From: Topomyia yanbarensis
Taxonomy: Eukaryota; Arthropoda; Insecta; Diptera; Culicidae
Assembly: GCF_030247195.1 (NCBI RefSeq)
Contig: NC_080670.1
Location: 34,396,497-34,460,496 of the forward strand
Reading direction: 5' to 3'
DNA: 64,000 nucleotides
Shown here: positions 22,917-34,485 of the stretch, piece by piece
How the letters are laid out: every line of letters starts with the position of its first letter
How positions within the stretch are numbered: the first letter of the stretch is position 1
Notes under the pieces: generated by a model
What the model was told of the DNA's origin: nothing
Seen by the model: the letters and a program-made list of their open reading frames with translations, nothing else
Database searches by the model: none
Position numbers and translations under genes: made by a program

Positions 22917-24410
22917 GCGTTGCGTTGCGTTGCGTTGCGTAAGCACGGTATACTTCGTAGATTGCAGACTGATGACTCTCATTTCCAACCAGACTACTTG
23001 AGGAGCATTGTTTGGGAATAACAATTGATCCAGTCCAAGCGAGAATTTCGCCTGAGAGCCACCATTGCGGGCCACGACCATCTTTACCGTAACTTGGGAT
23101 GAGAAAGGAAGTGTTGATGTGGTACTTACTTAACGGAAGGCCCCGACTCAGTGACACTCCCATAAGTACCACGGATTGGATAGTGGGTGGGTTGTTAGTC
23201 AGGATTCGCTTCAAGCAAGCGATGCGACTGAGAATATACTTTCGTGCATAAGATGTTTGAATAGTTTATTGACTGAAGGATACGTAAATGTTCTAGGCGT
23301 TTAAACTCTGGGTTATCGACTATCGAAATTGTTTCATCGAAAACAACTTGAACTCCGAACAGCCGGCTGTCGGGAGTGTTGTTGACAATGTAAAATGGAC
23401 CGCAAACAATGAGTTTAAAAGTGGTATTGTGGAACATTCATAAATTATGTCACGCAAAGATTACCCAACACTAACTAAGTCTCTGTCATATTACCACGTT
23501 ATTTTTATCCTTGGTCTAATACGAATCAAATGATTTTAGTTTTTCCTTCATTTTGTAGTAGCACATTAATGCCGCTACTTGCAAAAGTGTTCATGTTCAT
23601 GGAATTTCCTATATACATGGCGCAATCGTGCGTAAAACGGCCGATTGCGTCAAAGCACATCACGTGCTTCCCTCCCATTTATGTCACAATTAGTCATATC
23701 TCTTCCTCCTAATAGCGTGGCAGAATTTATAAATCGTCCTTAAGCATATTGTGATCCCGTAACTTGAAATTTTCCACCTCGTTCGAGTAAATGCTGCGTT
23801 CCTAAACGATATTAATGATGCACGAATCAAACACCCCCCGTTTCCAAATAGTACGTACTTATTCTCAGCTCAGTATAATTAACTGATGAGTTAATGGACT
23901 AAAAGTAAACCATTATATATGACCATAAAAAAAATATTTTATGTTGAAATGATTGCCGCAAATTGGTAATTGGATTTGAATTGATCTTGCGAATTGTCAA
24001 TTCTCCACCCTCATACATAATTCAAAAGTCATACACTCAGACAAGACCATGCGTATTTCCCACACGCATTAAAGACCCAGTGGATTCGTTACCTAGTTGG
24101 TCAAATAAACACTAAACAAACAAATAACTTAGTTTGCTCAGTCTAAAGAAATGTCAGCTCGATTAGCATCAACCGGCGGATACGTGTTCCCTTACAATGC
24201 CATCAAATGAAAGTACATTTAAAATTACATACGACAAAATATGTGCAATTCAGAATATAACGAAATGAAGATTGCTTAAATAGCATTTTAAAAAACCGGA
24301 AAAATTAGTTGCATAACCAAGGTGGTTCATTTTCAAAGATAGCACTGCTGATGAATCACTTTATAAAAATAGGTGATAAGGGACGCGGACGAAAATAGCT
24401 GTCCACCGCC
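22917..24410 (-). mobile_element. Putative retroposon insertion flanked by 23 bp direct repeats
   Basis: A perfect 23 bp direct repeat beginning AGCGATGAACTCTTGC and ending TTTTGTT lies at 22894-22916 and 24411-24433. The segment between starts with about five GCGTT units (22917-22940), so on the minus strand it ends in an (AACGC)n tail, as many LINE-mobilised insertions do. The body has no clear ORF, so it could be a 5'-truncated LINE, a long SINE or a retrocopy of an unidentified transcript. The target-duplication reading is inference from the repeat length and tail. Confidence 0.55.
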
Positions 24411-24433
24411 AGCGATGAACTCTTGCTTTTGTT

Positions 24434-24950
24434 TTCTTGAAAAAGTTTTTTTCTACTAGGATCATCTATATCATCCTGTTTAGGTATTATGACTTTTATT
24501 TAATGTGAGGGACAGAGGACCACATCAGAAGTAATGTGATTTTCAAAGTATTTTTAATTTTTTTGACTGGCATTAAGTCTAAATAACTCACTCGAGTCGG
24601 ATCCAAGCGTAATCTGCCTAATTTCTTTACTAATGAATATTTTCAATTAATCGCCAATCCCGACTGGTTACACCACCGCCTCCGAATACTTTCTCAACAC
24701 AACCCCCGTACTGTTGATCAGCGATGAACTGCCAAGCCCTTTCTTGTAGGATGGCGGTAGAAGTTACTACAACTTAATTTTTGAGTCGAATCTCAGGTTT
24801 TTGCATCTGCGATCGGTTTCTGAGTAACTGAGAATTCAGTAAACAATTAACATCATTGTACTATGTCAGCGACGCTTCTGATTGGAACATTTCTTCGATT
24901 ACTAGAATCAATGTACTGAGGTAATTTGTTCGCAGTCTTCGAATTTAAAT
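24434..24950. other. Intergenic, no gene seen
   Basis: AT-rich sequence with no ORF or repeat that I can support. Confidence 0.5.
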
Positions 24951-24956
24951 TGTATT

Positions 24957-25160
24957 TCTCCCATACCCGGTACGGATGGTAAGGCGTTGGTCTCATAAGC
25001 CACTTGTCGCACATTCGAGCCCCAGCCAGGATCTGTAGGATCGTAGCACTAGCCATGCAATTATCCTGTACTCGAAGAATGAGCTGCGAAATTTGTCAAA
25101 ACAGAAAGTTCGATTGTTCCACAACGGAATGTAGTACCAAGGCTATACTTTTTTGTCATG
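24957..25160 (+). mobile_element. tRNA-derived SINE, second family
   Basis: A tRNA-like head holds GGATGGTAAGGCGTTGGTCTC (A-box region) and CATTCGAGCCCC (B-box region, canonical GGTTCGANNCC), spaced as in a tRNA. A non-tRNA body follows (GATCTGTAGGATCGTAGCAC, then CTGTACTCGAAGAATGAGC), ending in a T-rich run near 25150. Head and body differ from the SINE at 751-912, so this is a separate family. It abuts the 5' end of the RTE element. Confidence 0.65.
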
Positions 25161-25164
25161 ATTT

Positions 25165-27967
25165 AGGAAAGTCGAGTTGAAGCGAGTTATTCGGTGGAAG
25201 CCGATAAATGAGAGAATCTGTGTGTTAAGAATTAAGGGCAAGTTCTTCAACTACAGTCTGATCAGTATTTAGGCGCCAAATCTCGAAAAGCCCGATGATA
25301 TGAAGTACGCGCGTTCTATGAGAGCTTAGATAAAACCTACGGATATTGCCCAAGACAAGATGTTAAAATAGTCATCGGAGATGCTAACGCACAGGTTGGA
25401 AGGGAGCAGTTCTTTCACCCAATTATTGGTACCCAGAGCCTTCATTCTGCTACCAATGATAACGAGCTGCGGCTTGTAACTATCGCTGCTGCTTGGGGGA
25501 TGGCAATCAGTAGTACCTATTTTGCACGTAAGGATATCCGAAAGCACACCTAAACACGCCCATGTGGCAATACTTGTTACCAAATAGACCACGTACTGGT
25601 AGATGGACGCCATTTCTCCGACGTCATTGATGTGAGGACCTTCAGAGGCCCACACATCGACTCGGATCATTATCTCGTAGTAGCAAAGATTCGTGAATTC
25701 GAGCACGATTACCCAGCGTCACGAGTCCAAGAAACAACAGAACGATGCGATTCAATATCCAACGTCTTTCGGCTGAAGGTGTGGCAACAGCTGGATGAGC
25801 GAATAAATGAGACCAACGTAACTGCCAATGTCAACAGCATGTGGGAGGCTGTCCATGAAGCTGTGACTATAATGGCGCGAGAAGTGATAGATACTGCTCA
25901 GCGGCACCAACGAAACTACTGGTTGGTACACGCCTCAACAGAAAGCGGTACGGAGAAGCGAGTAGTGCCGAGAAACGAATCCACCGTGAAAAGAAAAGGC
26001 AGCACGAAGAAAGTGTGATTGCTGAAGTGCAAGAAAGCATGGACCGGAATGATATGCAGAAATTTGCTGACAGACAAAACAATGGTGGATGCCAGGTGGA
26101 AGGAGCATTTCGAGGTTTTGTTGAATGGCGGAAGTGAAAGTGTATCTAGGAACAGGATAAGCGTTGAAAATGACGGACAAGCTTTGGATCCACCAACACT
26201 AGACGAGGTTAAGAACGGTGTACGCCCATGATCGCAAATCAGTCCCATGAAGATAGGAAATCCCAAAGAAAACGGGACAAATTTGCGATCATGGGCAGTA
26301 CGTATACTTAGCTTAAAGTATAGTAGCTTAAAACCAGCACAGCTACCAGGAAGGGCGAGATCCTGGTCGAACTTCTCGAACACGATAGTGAGCAGCTGCA
26401 CCAAACAATTCACTGCATTATTCCAAGAATGGGCGGACGAAGAATTGCTTGCAACCAACTAGCAATGATGGACTCAATTGCCTAAGAAAGGGCACAGACT
26501 GGAGTGCGCTAATTACAGGGGGATATCTCTCCTGAACTCGGCGTACAAAATACCGTCGCGTATTCTGTTTAGCCGACTGAGACCGCCCTAGGAGTCCTTC
26601 GTCGGCGAATACCAGGCTGGTTTTCGTGAGGGCCGATCAACGACGGATCAGATGTTTGGCCTGCGGATGATCCTAGACGAATTCTGTTCAACTTGCAGAC
26701 CTACCATCTGTTCATTAAATTTAAGGCGGCGTACGACACAGCGAAAAGAAATGAGCTGTGGCAGATTATGTCAGAACATGATTTTCCGACGAAACTGATT
26801 GGACTGATACGTGCGACGTTGGATGTTTCAAAATCAAGTATTCAGATTGCAGATGAAATCTCAACCTCATTTGAAGCAAGGCGATGCATTTTCCAATTTA
26901 CCGTTCAATATTGCTCTTGAAGGAGCTATCAGAAGAGCTGGCGTGCAAAGAAACGGAACTATCATCACAAGGTCGCATATGCTCCTTGGTTTTGCGGACG
27001 ATATTGTTGTAATTGGAATCGATCGTAGAGCAGTGGAAGAGGCCTTCTTGCCTTTTAAGAGGGAGACAGCGAGGATAGGCTTAGTCATCAACTTAGCCAA
27101 GACAAAGTGCATGGTCGCAGGTAGTGATGTTGGTTTCGAGGTAGTGCTTGATGGTGACGTATTTGAAGTGGTCGAAGAATTCGTTTATCTTGTGACTTGC
27201 GACAACGATATTTCCCGTGAGATAAAAAGGCGTATTTCAGCCTATAACAAGGCGTTTTACGCTCTACGTAACCAGCTTAGGTCCCGCAACCTGCAAATGT
27301 CAATTTTTTTTTTATTTCGATTATAGAGGTTTTAACCTTAAGGTCATTCGCCTCTTCGGGTTAGAAAAATCTTATGAAAAATTTCTAACCCTATGTGCGG
27401 GGTCGGGACTTGAACCCAGGTACGCTGCGTACAAGGCAATCGATTTACCAACTACGCTACGCCCACCCCCAGAGTCAACAAAATTCTCCTTATACAAGAT
27501 ACTGATCATCCCTGTCGCTCTTTAGGACCACGAAGCGTGGACGTTGAGTGAGGCAGACAGGAGAGTATTCGGAGTCTTCGAGCGTAAAGTGCTGCGGACA
27601 ACACTCGGCGAAATATGTGAAAATGGAGTGTGGCGCAGACGCATGAATCATGAGTTGTATCAAGTATACAAAATTGCGGATATTGTTAAACAGATAAAAT
27701 CCGTCAGACTGCAATGGGCTGGTCATGTGGTACGAATGTCGGAAGAAAGAACTGCAAAAACAATATTCAGCAGGGAGCCTGGAAGAGGACGCCGACTTCG
27801 TGGAAGGCCACAAGCACGTTCGCTATACGCAGTGAAAGTGGATTTGAGAACCCTGAACATGCGATGGAGCTGGAAGGAAACCGCCCAAGACTGACAAAGA
27901 TGGAGCTCTACGATACGCCCGGCATTGGTGCGATGGCGCTGGAACCAACAAGGTAGGTAGGTTAGGA
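25165..27967 (+). mobile_element. RTE-clade non-LTR retrotransposon, inactivated
   Basis: A single-ORF LINE. Endonuclease: VIRWKPINERICVLRIKGKFFNYSL near 25178-25250, then IVIGDANAQVGRE near 25365, STYFARKDIRKHT near 25515 and DHVLVDGRHFSDVIDVRTFRG near 25580-25650. Reverse transcriptase: RSTTDQMFGLRMILDEF near 26640, FADDIVVIGID near 26992, VLDGDVFEVVEEFVYL near 27145. The C-terminal LQWAGHVVRMSEER block is near 27710. The 3' end carries a short AGGTAGGTAGG-type tail (27951-27964). Several frameshifts and stops split it, and a SINE interrupts it at 27306-27473. The RTE assignment follows from the EN-RT order without gag and the WAGHVVRM tail. Confidence 0.85.
27306..27473 (-). mobile_element. 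tRNA-derived SINE, copy 2 (inserted in RTE)
   Basis: Minus strand: GGGGGTGGGCGTAGCGTAGT leader/A-box, TTGCCTTGTACGCAGCG anticodon-arm-like segment, CTGGGTTCAAGTCCC B-box, then a body with GCACATAGGGTTAGAAATTT and a tail CCTCTATAATCGAAATAAA ending in an A-run. GTCAA lies on both sides (27299-27303 and near 27475-27479). If the SINE and one GTCAA are removed, the RTE reading NLQM..STKFSLYKILI is restored, so the RTE was there first. Same family as 751-912, better preserved. Confidence 0.87.
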
Positions 27968-30118
27968 AAGTCAAGTACTACTCATAATCGCGTATTCTTT
28001 CTATGTTCTGTAGGATTCCCTAACTACATGGGACTACTGATTTACTTTTACCTATTGGTAGTGTACTGCGTTCATTATCGATTTTTTGACATAGTTTAGA
28101 ATCAAATAATGTTACGGATCGATAATTTTGGATTCAGACTGCATTACATTCTTAAAAATCACCTGTTATCTATGCCAAATTTATTACTGGTTTGCAAACA
28201 CAGAAACAAAAAAGGTCAGATAATTCGTTGATCTTAGATGTGATCCTCAGTCTTCATTTCCTATTGTAAACGGAGATTTTCTTCTTGAGTTATCAGTTTG
28301 TCGATTGTTACTAGAGCACATTGTATTTCATCTCATTTACGCTTACAGAGCATACTTTGGTTTGACAGATGTATACGGAAAGTTTCCACCAGTGACAACC
28401 CTATAGTTTATAGTATTTTGTTTCTCCTATTCACTCAGATCAGATAACTACTCTCCTTCTACCGATACGAAGTGATGTAAAATTTCACAATCTGTTGTTT
28501 TTTCTTATATCTCAAAGCACACCTAAACTTTACACAGGCCTACCGCCGACTATCGGCAGCATACAGCGACGGACAGTGATTTTTTACGTAGATTATCTAT
28601 CTCTGTTCAATGCAGCTAGTAAACTCGCTGCAGTTGTGGTATTTGGTAACAAATTTGTTAGAAACCAACAGTTAATATGTATTTAAAAAGAAATACACTA
28701 CCCAGGAGTAATATAAATACAGCTCTAATCATAAAGTAATAAACAATGAAAAGGTTTAATGAGACCGTAACATTCGACAAAGAACAGCTAAAAAAGGCGC
28801 AAGGAAGCAACATTCGATGGCAAACGTATATAAACTGAGGAAACGTTTAGGTATATGATATACAAAACAACCAATATGTACAAGCAAAAGCAAAATGAAG
28901 CATTTAATTTTAGAGATTGAATTCCACTAAACGGATAAAACCTGTGTAAGTTACACCATAGTTGCATGTATGAAAGAATGAAGTTTACCTAACCAGAGCG
29001 AACGTTTCCGTTTTTTTTTATGGCGTGTCAAGTATTTAAGTACCGTTTTTTTGCTCTTTCGATCGGGAAAGATATACCGAATCACAAACATTTGTATATC
29101 CAATTCAAATAGTTTATCTAACACATCTAGTCCTTCTTACTTTAGGCATATAATTCTATAACGAATGTATTTTGTACAAAACATTAATTTAGTTTTCGTT
29201 TCGCAAGTGTGTACGATGTGATTTAGAACACATCGGAGTTGCTCTGTTGTGTTCGCCATAGTGAGTGAAGGGGTTCGCGAATGGGATCCAAACCTTCTTG
29301 TCGTAAAGAATTATTTATTTCGCATTTATTTGTCTCATATTGAAATGATGCAAACTCGTGGTAAGCAACACAATACCGACGAACTGTAAACGACTAGATA
29401 TAATCATGTGAAGTGTATTTATTAGTTACTTTCTATTGCAATATTATGTCGAAACCCCAACTTGTTTGGCACAACGTACTTTTTTGTCGAGGAGAGAATG
29501 TAGTGAGCAAAAATAAAGTAGGCAATAAAGATCATACAATGAAAATCTAACCTAGCGTGCTGTTGTTTTGGTGACTAAAAATGCATCCGAAAGTTCATAT
29601 CGTTGGGGTGTTGAACAAACATAACTCTTAATAAGTCCCGGGAGAGAAGTTCATTTTGCTCATGACATATTAATATCGAACATTATTACTAATAGCAGTG
29701 AGCAAGCCCAATGCGTAGCAATTTGTAATATTCCTCCCTAAGGAGAAAACTATTGTCAGTTTGGTAGAACATATTTATGCTCATATTTACTACATTGTTG
29801 TATTTTTCCCTAAGCAGGAAACTAGGTAAAAGCCAAACTAAAATTTGCGTTTCGACTTCGTCTCATCAGAATCCAACACTAACTTAATCTACAGCGCCGG
29901 ATTGACAATTTGTGTTCCTGAGCAAACCCCTAGTCAAGCGTGATACCTACAAGACAAGTCAGTTGCTTTTGACGTTCACATATGTCGTGTGAAATGTTTG
30001 GATTTTTTTGTGTCTAACTAGTGCTAATTTGGGTACTAGTTTGGATACATCGCTAACTAGATACCCAGATGGAGCTAGCTGCTGACAAGATGAATTCGAA
30101 ACACACAAAAAATCAAAG
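27968..30118. other. AT-rich intergenic, no gene seen
   Basis: No recognisable coding sequence. Two short stretches have diverged relatives downstream: TTGGCACAACGTACTT at about 29466 resembles 39090, and CAATTTGTGTTCCTGAGCAAAC at about 29905 resembles 40098. The AT array may therefore lie inside an older repeated unit. Part of this region could be distal 3' UTR of ANKRD50, which cannot be tested here. Confidence 0.4.
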
Positions 30119-33100
30119 TTGTTTTTTATAAAATCTTGCGAACATTACAAAATTTTGGAAGTATTACGGAATATCGTAAAAATTACGAAATTTTATAATA
30201 CAAAATTTCGTAAAATTTACACTCTTGTAAAAATAACTAAATCTTATGAAATTTTGCAAAAATTACAAAATTTTCTGAAATCTGCAAAATTTTGTGAAAA
30301 ATGCGAAACTTTGTAAAAATTGTAATATTTTGAAAAATTGAGAAATTGTATAGAAATTACAATAGTTTCTGAAAGTTCGCAAATATTAGGAAATTTTGTG
30401 AAAATCGCAAAATTTTGTAAAAATTTCGAAATATAGCAAAAATTACAAAATTTTGAAAAAATAACGATATTTTGGAAATTTTTTGTAAAAAGCGCAATAT
30501 TTTGAAAATTTGAGAAATTTTTAACAATAGTTTGTAAAATTTCCGAAAGTTTGCAAATTTTAGGAAATTTTGCAAAAAACGCAAAATTTTGTAAAAAATT
30601 TCGAAATATGGCAAAAATTACAAAATTTTGTGTAAATAACGAAATTGTAGAAAAATAATTTTGTAAAACTTACAAAATATTGAAAATTTACAGAATTTCG
30701 AAAATATTACGAAACTTTGTGAAAATCTTAAAGCTTTGTAGAAATTATAAAATTCAGAAAAATAACAAAATTTCGTCGAATTTGCAAAATTTTGCAAAAA
30801 GTGCGAAATTTTGTTAAAATTAAAGCATTTTGTAAATCTAGAATTTCGTAAAATTTGCGAAATTTTGTAAAAATTGTGAAATTTTGTAGCAAAAGTAAAA
30901 AATTTTGTAAGTAATGGCATTTTGTAAAAATTTAAAATTTTGTAAAAATCAGTCAAATTTTAAAATTTTGTGAAAATTACGAAATTTTGTCTAATTAACA
31001 AAAGTTTGTAAAAATTACAAAATTGCGAAATTTTGTAATCACAGAATTTTAAAAAATTTACACTCTCGTAAAAATAATAAAATGTTAGAAAAATTACGAA
31101 ATTTTATAAATTACGGAATTTGTAAAAATTATGTTTTGTGGAAATAACGAAATTTTGTAAGAACTGGAAAATTTCGTAAAAATTGAGAAATTTTGCAGAA
31201 ATAACACAATTTTTTAAACATCACGAGGATATGTAAAAATTATGAAATTTTGCATTAGTCATGTAGTCATTAGTCATGTTTTGTAAAAGTCATGTAATTT
31301 ATGAGAAAATCACCAAATTTTGTTAAAATTACCAAAAAATAAAATTCTGTAGAATGACGAAATTTTATAAAAAATATAAAATGTAAAAATTACGATTATT
31401 ATGCGAAAATAACGAAATTTTGATAAAATTGGGAAGTTTTGTAAAAACTATAAAATTAAAATTTCGTAAAATTTACGAAATTTTGTTAAAATTACTGAAA
31501 TTTGCAGAAATTACGAAAATTTTGTAGCAAAAATACACAATTTCGTAAATAAAGGCATTATGTAAAAATTCCAAATTTTTGCAAAAATCACATAATTTTG
31601 TAAATACAGTGAAGACCCGTTTTTATCAGCCCCTTGGTGAATTTTAATCTGATAAAACGGGGACATTGATAACATCGTGACATATATTTTTCTTTCTTTT
31701 GAAGGAACTGAAGGTCTTAAAATATTCTTTAGTCCATAGATATAGTCCCATAGCCATTCCAGTTTTTTTACGCAGTTTTTAAAATTTACGCGGATTTTGA
31801 AATTTACGCGGTTTTCATTTACGCGGATTTTGAAATTTACGGTTTTCATTTACGCGGTTTTCATTCATGCGGCATGTATCCCCCGCGTAAAAAAAACCTG
31901 AGTGTATTATCAAATTTTGTAAAAATTACAAAATTTTGCGCATATTGCAAAATTTTGAAAACATAAAACTTTGTAAAGATAACAAAATTTTGTAAAAATT
32001 GCTAAATTTTGCAGAAATTATAAAAATTTGTAAAAACTACGAAATTTTGTAAAATTTACAAAATTTTGTGAAAATTACAAAATTGCAAAATTTTGTGATC
32101 AAAGAATTTTGTAAAATTTACAATCTCGTAAAACAAAATGTTGGAAATATTACAAAATAAATATTTCAGAAATTATAAAAAATTGAAAAAATTACGAAAT
32201 TTTGTAAAATTAACAATATTTTGTGAAAATTACAAAATTGCAAAATTTTGTGATTACAGAATTTTGTAAAATTTACACTCGTAAAACAAATATCAGAAAT
32301 ATTACAAAATTTTGTAATAATTACGGAATTTGGAAAAATTACGATATTTTGTAGAAATAATGAAGTTTTCTGAGAACTGCAAAATTTTGTAAAAATTGAG
32401 AAATTTTGCATAAATAACATAATTTTTTAGAGATCACGAGGATTTGTAAAAATTATGAAATTTTGAGTTTGTAAAAATTAATTACAAATTACGATTTTTT
32501 ACAAAAATTACCAATTTTGTAAAAATTACCCAAAAATAAAATTCTGTAAAACGACGAAATTTTATAAAAATAATTAAATGTAAAAATTACGGTTATACGA
32601 AAATAACGAAATTTTGATACAATTGGGAAATTTTGAAAACACTATGAAATTTTTTAAAACCTAAAATTTTGTTAAAAATGAGAAATTTTGTAAAACATGC
32701 GATATTTTGTAAAAACTGCAAAATTTTGTAAAAATGACATAATTTTCTAAAAACTCAAATTTTGTAAAAATTTCGAAATTAGTTTTAAATTACAATAGAT
32801 TGTAAAATTCACGAAAGTTTGTAACAATTTTGTAAGAACTCAACAATTTTGTAAGAAAAAATATTTCTAAAAATTGGGGTTATGCTAAAATTATGAAATT
32901 TTGTAAATTCAACTGATTTAAAAATTACAAAAAAAAAATGTAAACTTCGCGAAAATTTGTTGAAATCGCGAAATTTTGTAAAGATTATGAAATTTTGTGG
33001 AAATTTCAAAATGTTCAAAATAACAAAATTTTGAAAACATAACGAAATGATTTTGCACTACTATGATTTTGCAAAAATCACGAAATTTTGCAAAACTTCC

Positions 33101-34485
33101 AAAATTTTGTCAAATTAAAAAAAATGAGAATTTTTTAAAAAATTGCATAATTTTGTAAAATTACAAAATAAGGTAAAAACCACAAAATTTTGAAAAATTC
33201 CGAAATTTTGTAAATTTGGGAAATTTTTAGGAAAAATAAGTTACAAAATTTTGTAAAATGATGAAATATGGTAAAAATTATATTTTTTTTTTAGAAAATA
33301 CGATATTTTGTAAAAATCACGATTAATTTGTAAACATTACGAAAATTTTTAACAATTGGGAATTCATGTAAAATTTACAAATTTCGTAGAAATTATGATT
33401 ATTTTGTCAAAGTTACCAAATTTTGTAAAAATTACCAAATTTTGTGAAAGTTACGAAATTTAAAAAAATAAAATCTGTAAATCGACTGAATTTTGTAAAA
33501 CTTATAAAATTTTGTAAAAATTACGATAATTTTGTGAAAATGATGGAATTTCGATAAAATTGGGAAATTTTTCAAAAAATTATTAAAATTCTTAACTAAA
33601 ATTTTGAAAAAAATGAGAAATTTTGTAAAACATGTGATATTTTGTAAAAACTGCTAAATTTTGTAAAAATGGCAAAATTTTCTAAAATCCTAAATTTTGT
33701 AAATTTCCGAAATTTGGTATAAATTACAAACTCATGAAAGTTTGTAAAAGTTATACACATTTGTAAGAAAATTATTTCCAAAGGTTGGTAAATTGTGTAA
33801 AAATTATGAAATCTTGTAAATTTAAATGTAGTTTAAAAATTACAAAAAATTGTAAACATCGCGAAATTTTGTAAAAATCACGAAGTTATGTAAAGATTAC
33901 GAAAATTTGTAAAAATTCCGAAATTTTGCAAATTTGGAAAATGTTTGCTAGTTACAAAATTTTGCAAACAAAAAAAAAACTATTACAAAATTTTGTAAAA
34001 GTTCTGTAAAACGTATTTTTGTAACAAATTATAAAATTTTGTGAAAAAATATAAAAATGACGAAATTTTGTATAATTTGAGAAATTTTGTAGAAATAAAT
34101 AATATAAAAATGATGAAATTTTGTATAATTTGAGAAATTTTGTAGAAATAACAAAATTACGAAAAATTATGAAAATTTGTAAAATTTGCTAAAACTACGA
34201 TTTTCAAAAAATTAATTTTGTAAAGATTACTAAACTATTTACTATTTTATTTATTATATTTAAATTACCCTGAGAGTTACGAAAATTTTGTAAATATTGC
34301 CAAATCTGTAAAAATGATGAAATTTGGTGAAAATTACATTTTATAAAAATGACGATATTTTGTAAAAATCACGATTATTTTGTAAAAACTACGAAATTTT
34401 GTAAAGTTTGCAAAATCTTGTAAATTTTACGATTTTTTTTATATTGAATTTTCCTAAAATTACAGAATTTTGTGAAAATTACGAT
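30119..34485. repeat. Degenerate AT-rich tandem array, ~19 bp unit (left part)
   Basis: Thousands of bases are built from variants of one word, approximately TGTAAAAATTACGAAATTT, a period of about 19 bp with substitutions, short insertions and phase slips. Local higher-order duplication is visible, for example two ~50 bp blocks containing GACGAAATTTTGTATAATTTG near 34050-34150. All ORFs here are simple-sequence artefacts (Phe/Asn/Lys/Ile-rich). The array resumes at 37946-39082 beyond a LINE insertion. It is interrupted at 31606-31906 by another insertion. Confidence 0.85.
31606..31906. mobile_element. ~300 bp insertion in the AT array (Tc1/pogo-like end)
   Basis: Sequence unlike the array, bounded by TACAGTGAAGACCCGTTTTT on the left and, inverted, TACACTCAGGTTTTTTTTAC on the right, both beginning with TA. 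Inside are four to five tandem ACGCGGTTTTCATTT / ACGCGGATTTTGAAATTT units. The CAGTGAAGACCCG-type end recalls pogo/Tc1 elements, but no transposase is present and the assignment is tentative. Confidence 0.5.

Noticed and set aside
24957..25040. Functional tRNA gene
   Set aside because: A- and B-box-like segments are present but the acceptor stem does not pair and a non-tRNA body follows; SINE is the better call. The same applies to 56641-56720 and 27400-27473.
30357..33781. Many Phe/Asn/Lys/Ile-rich ORFs on the minus strand between 30 and 34 kb
   Set aside because: They are translations of the ~19 bp AT-rich array; the period explains the peptide repeats fully.
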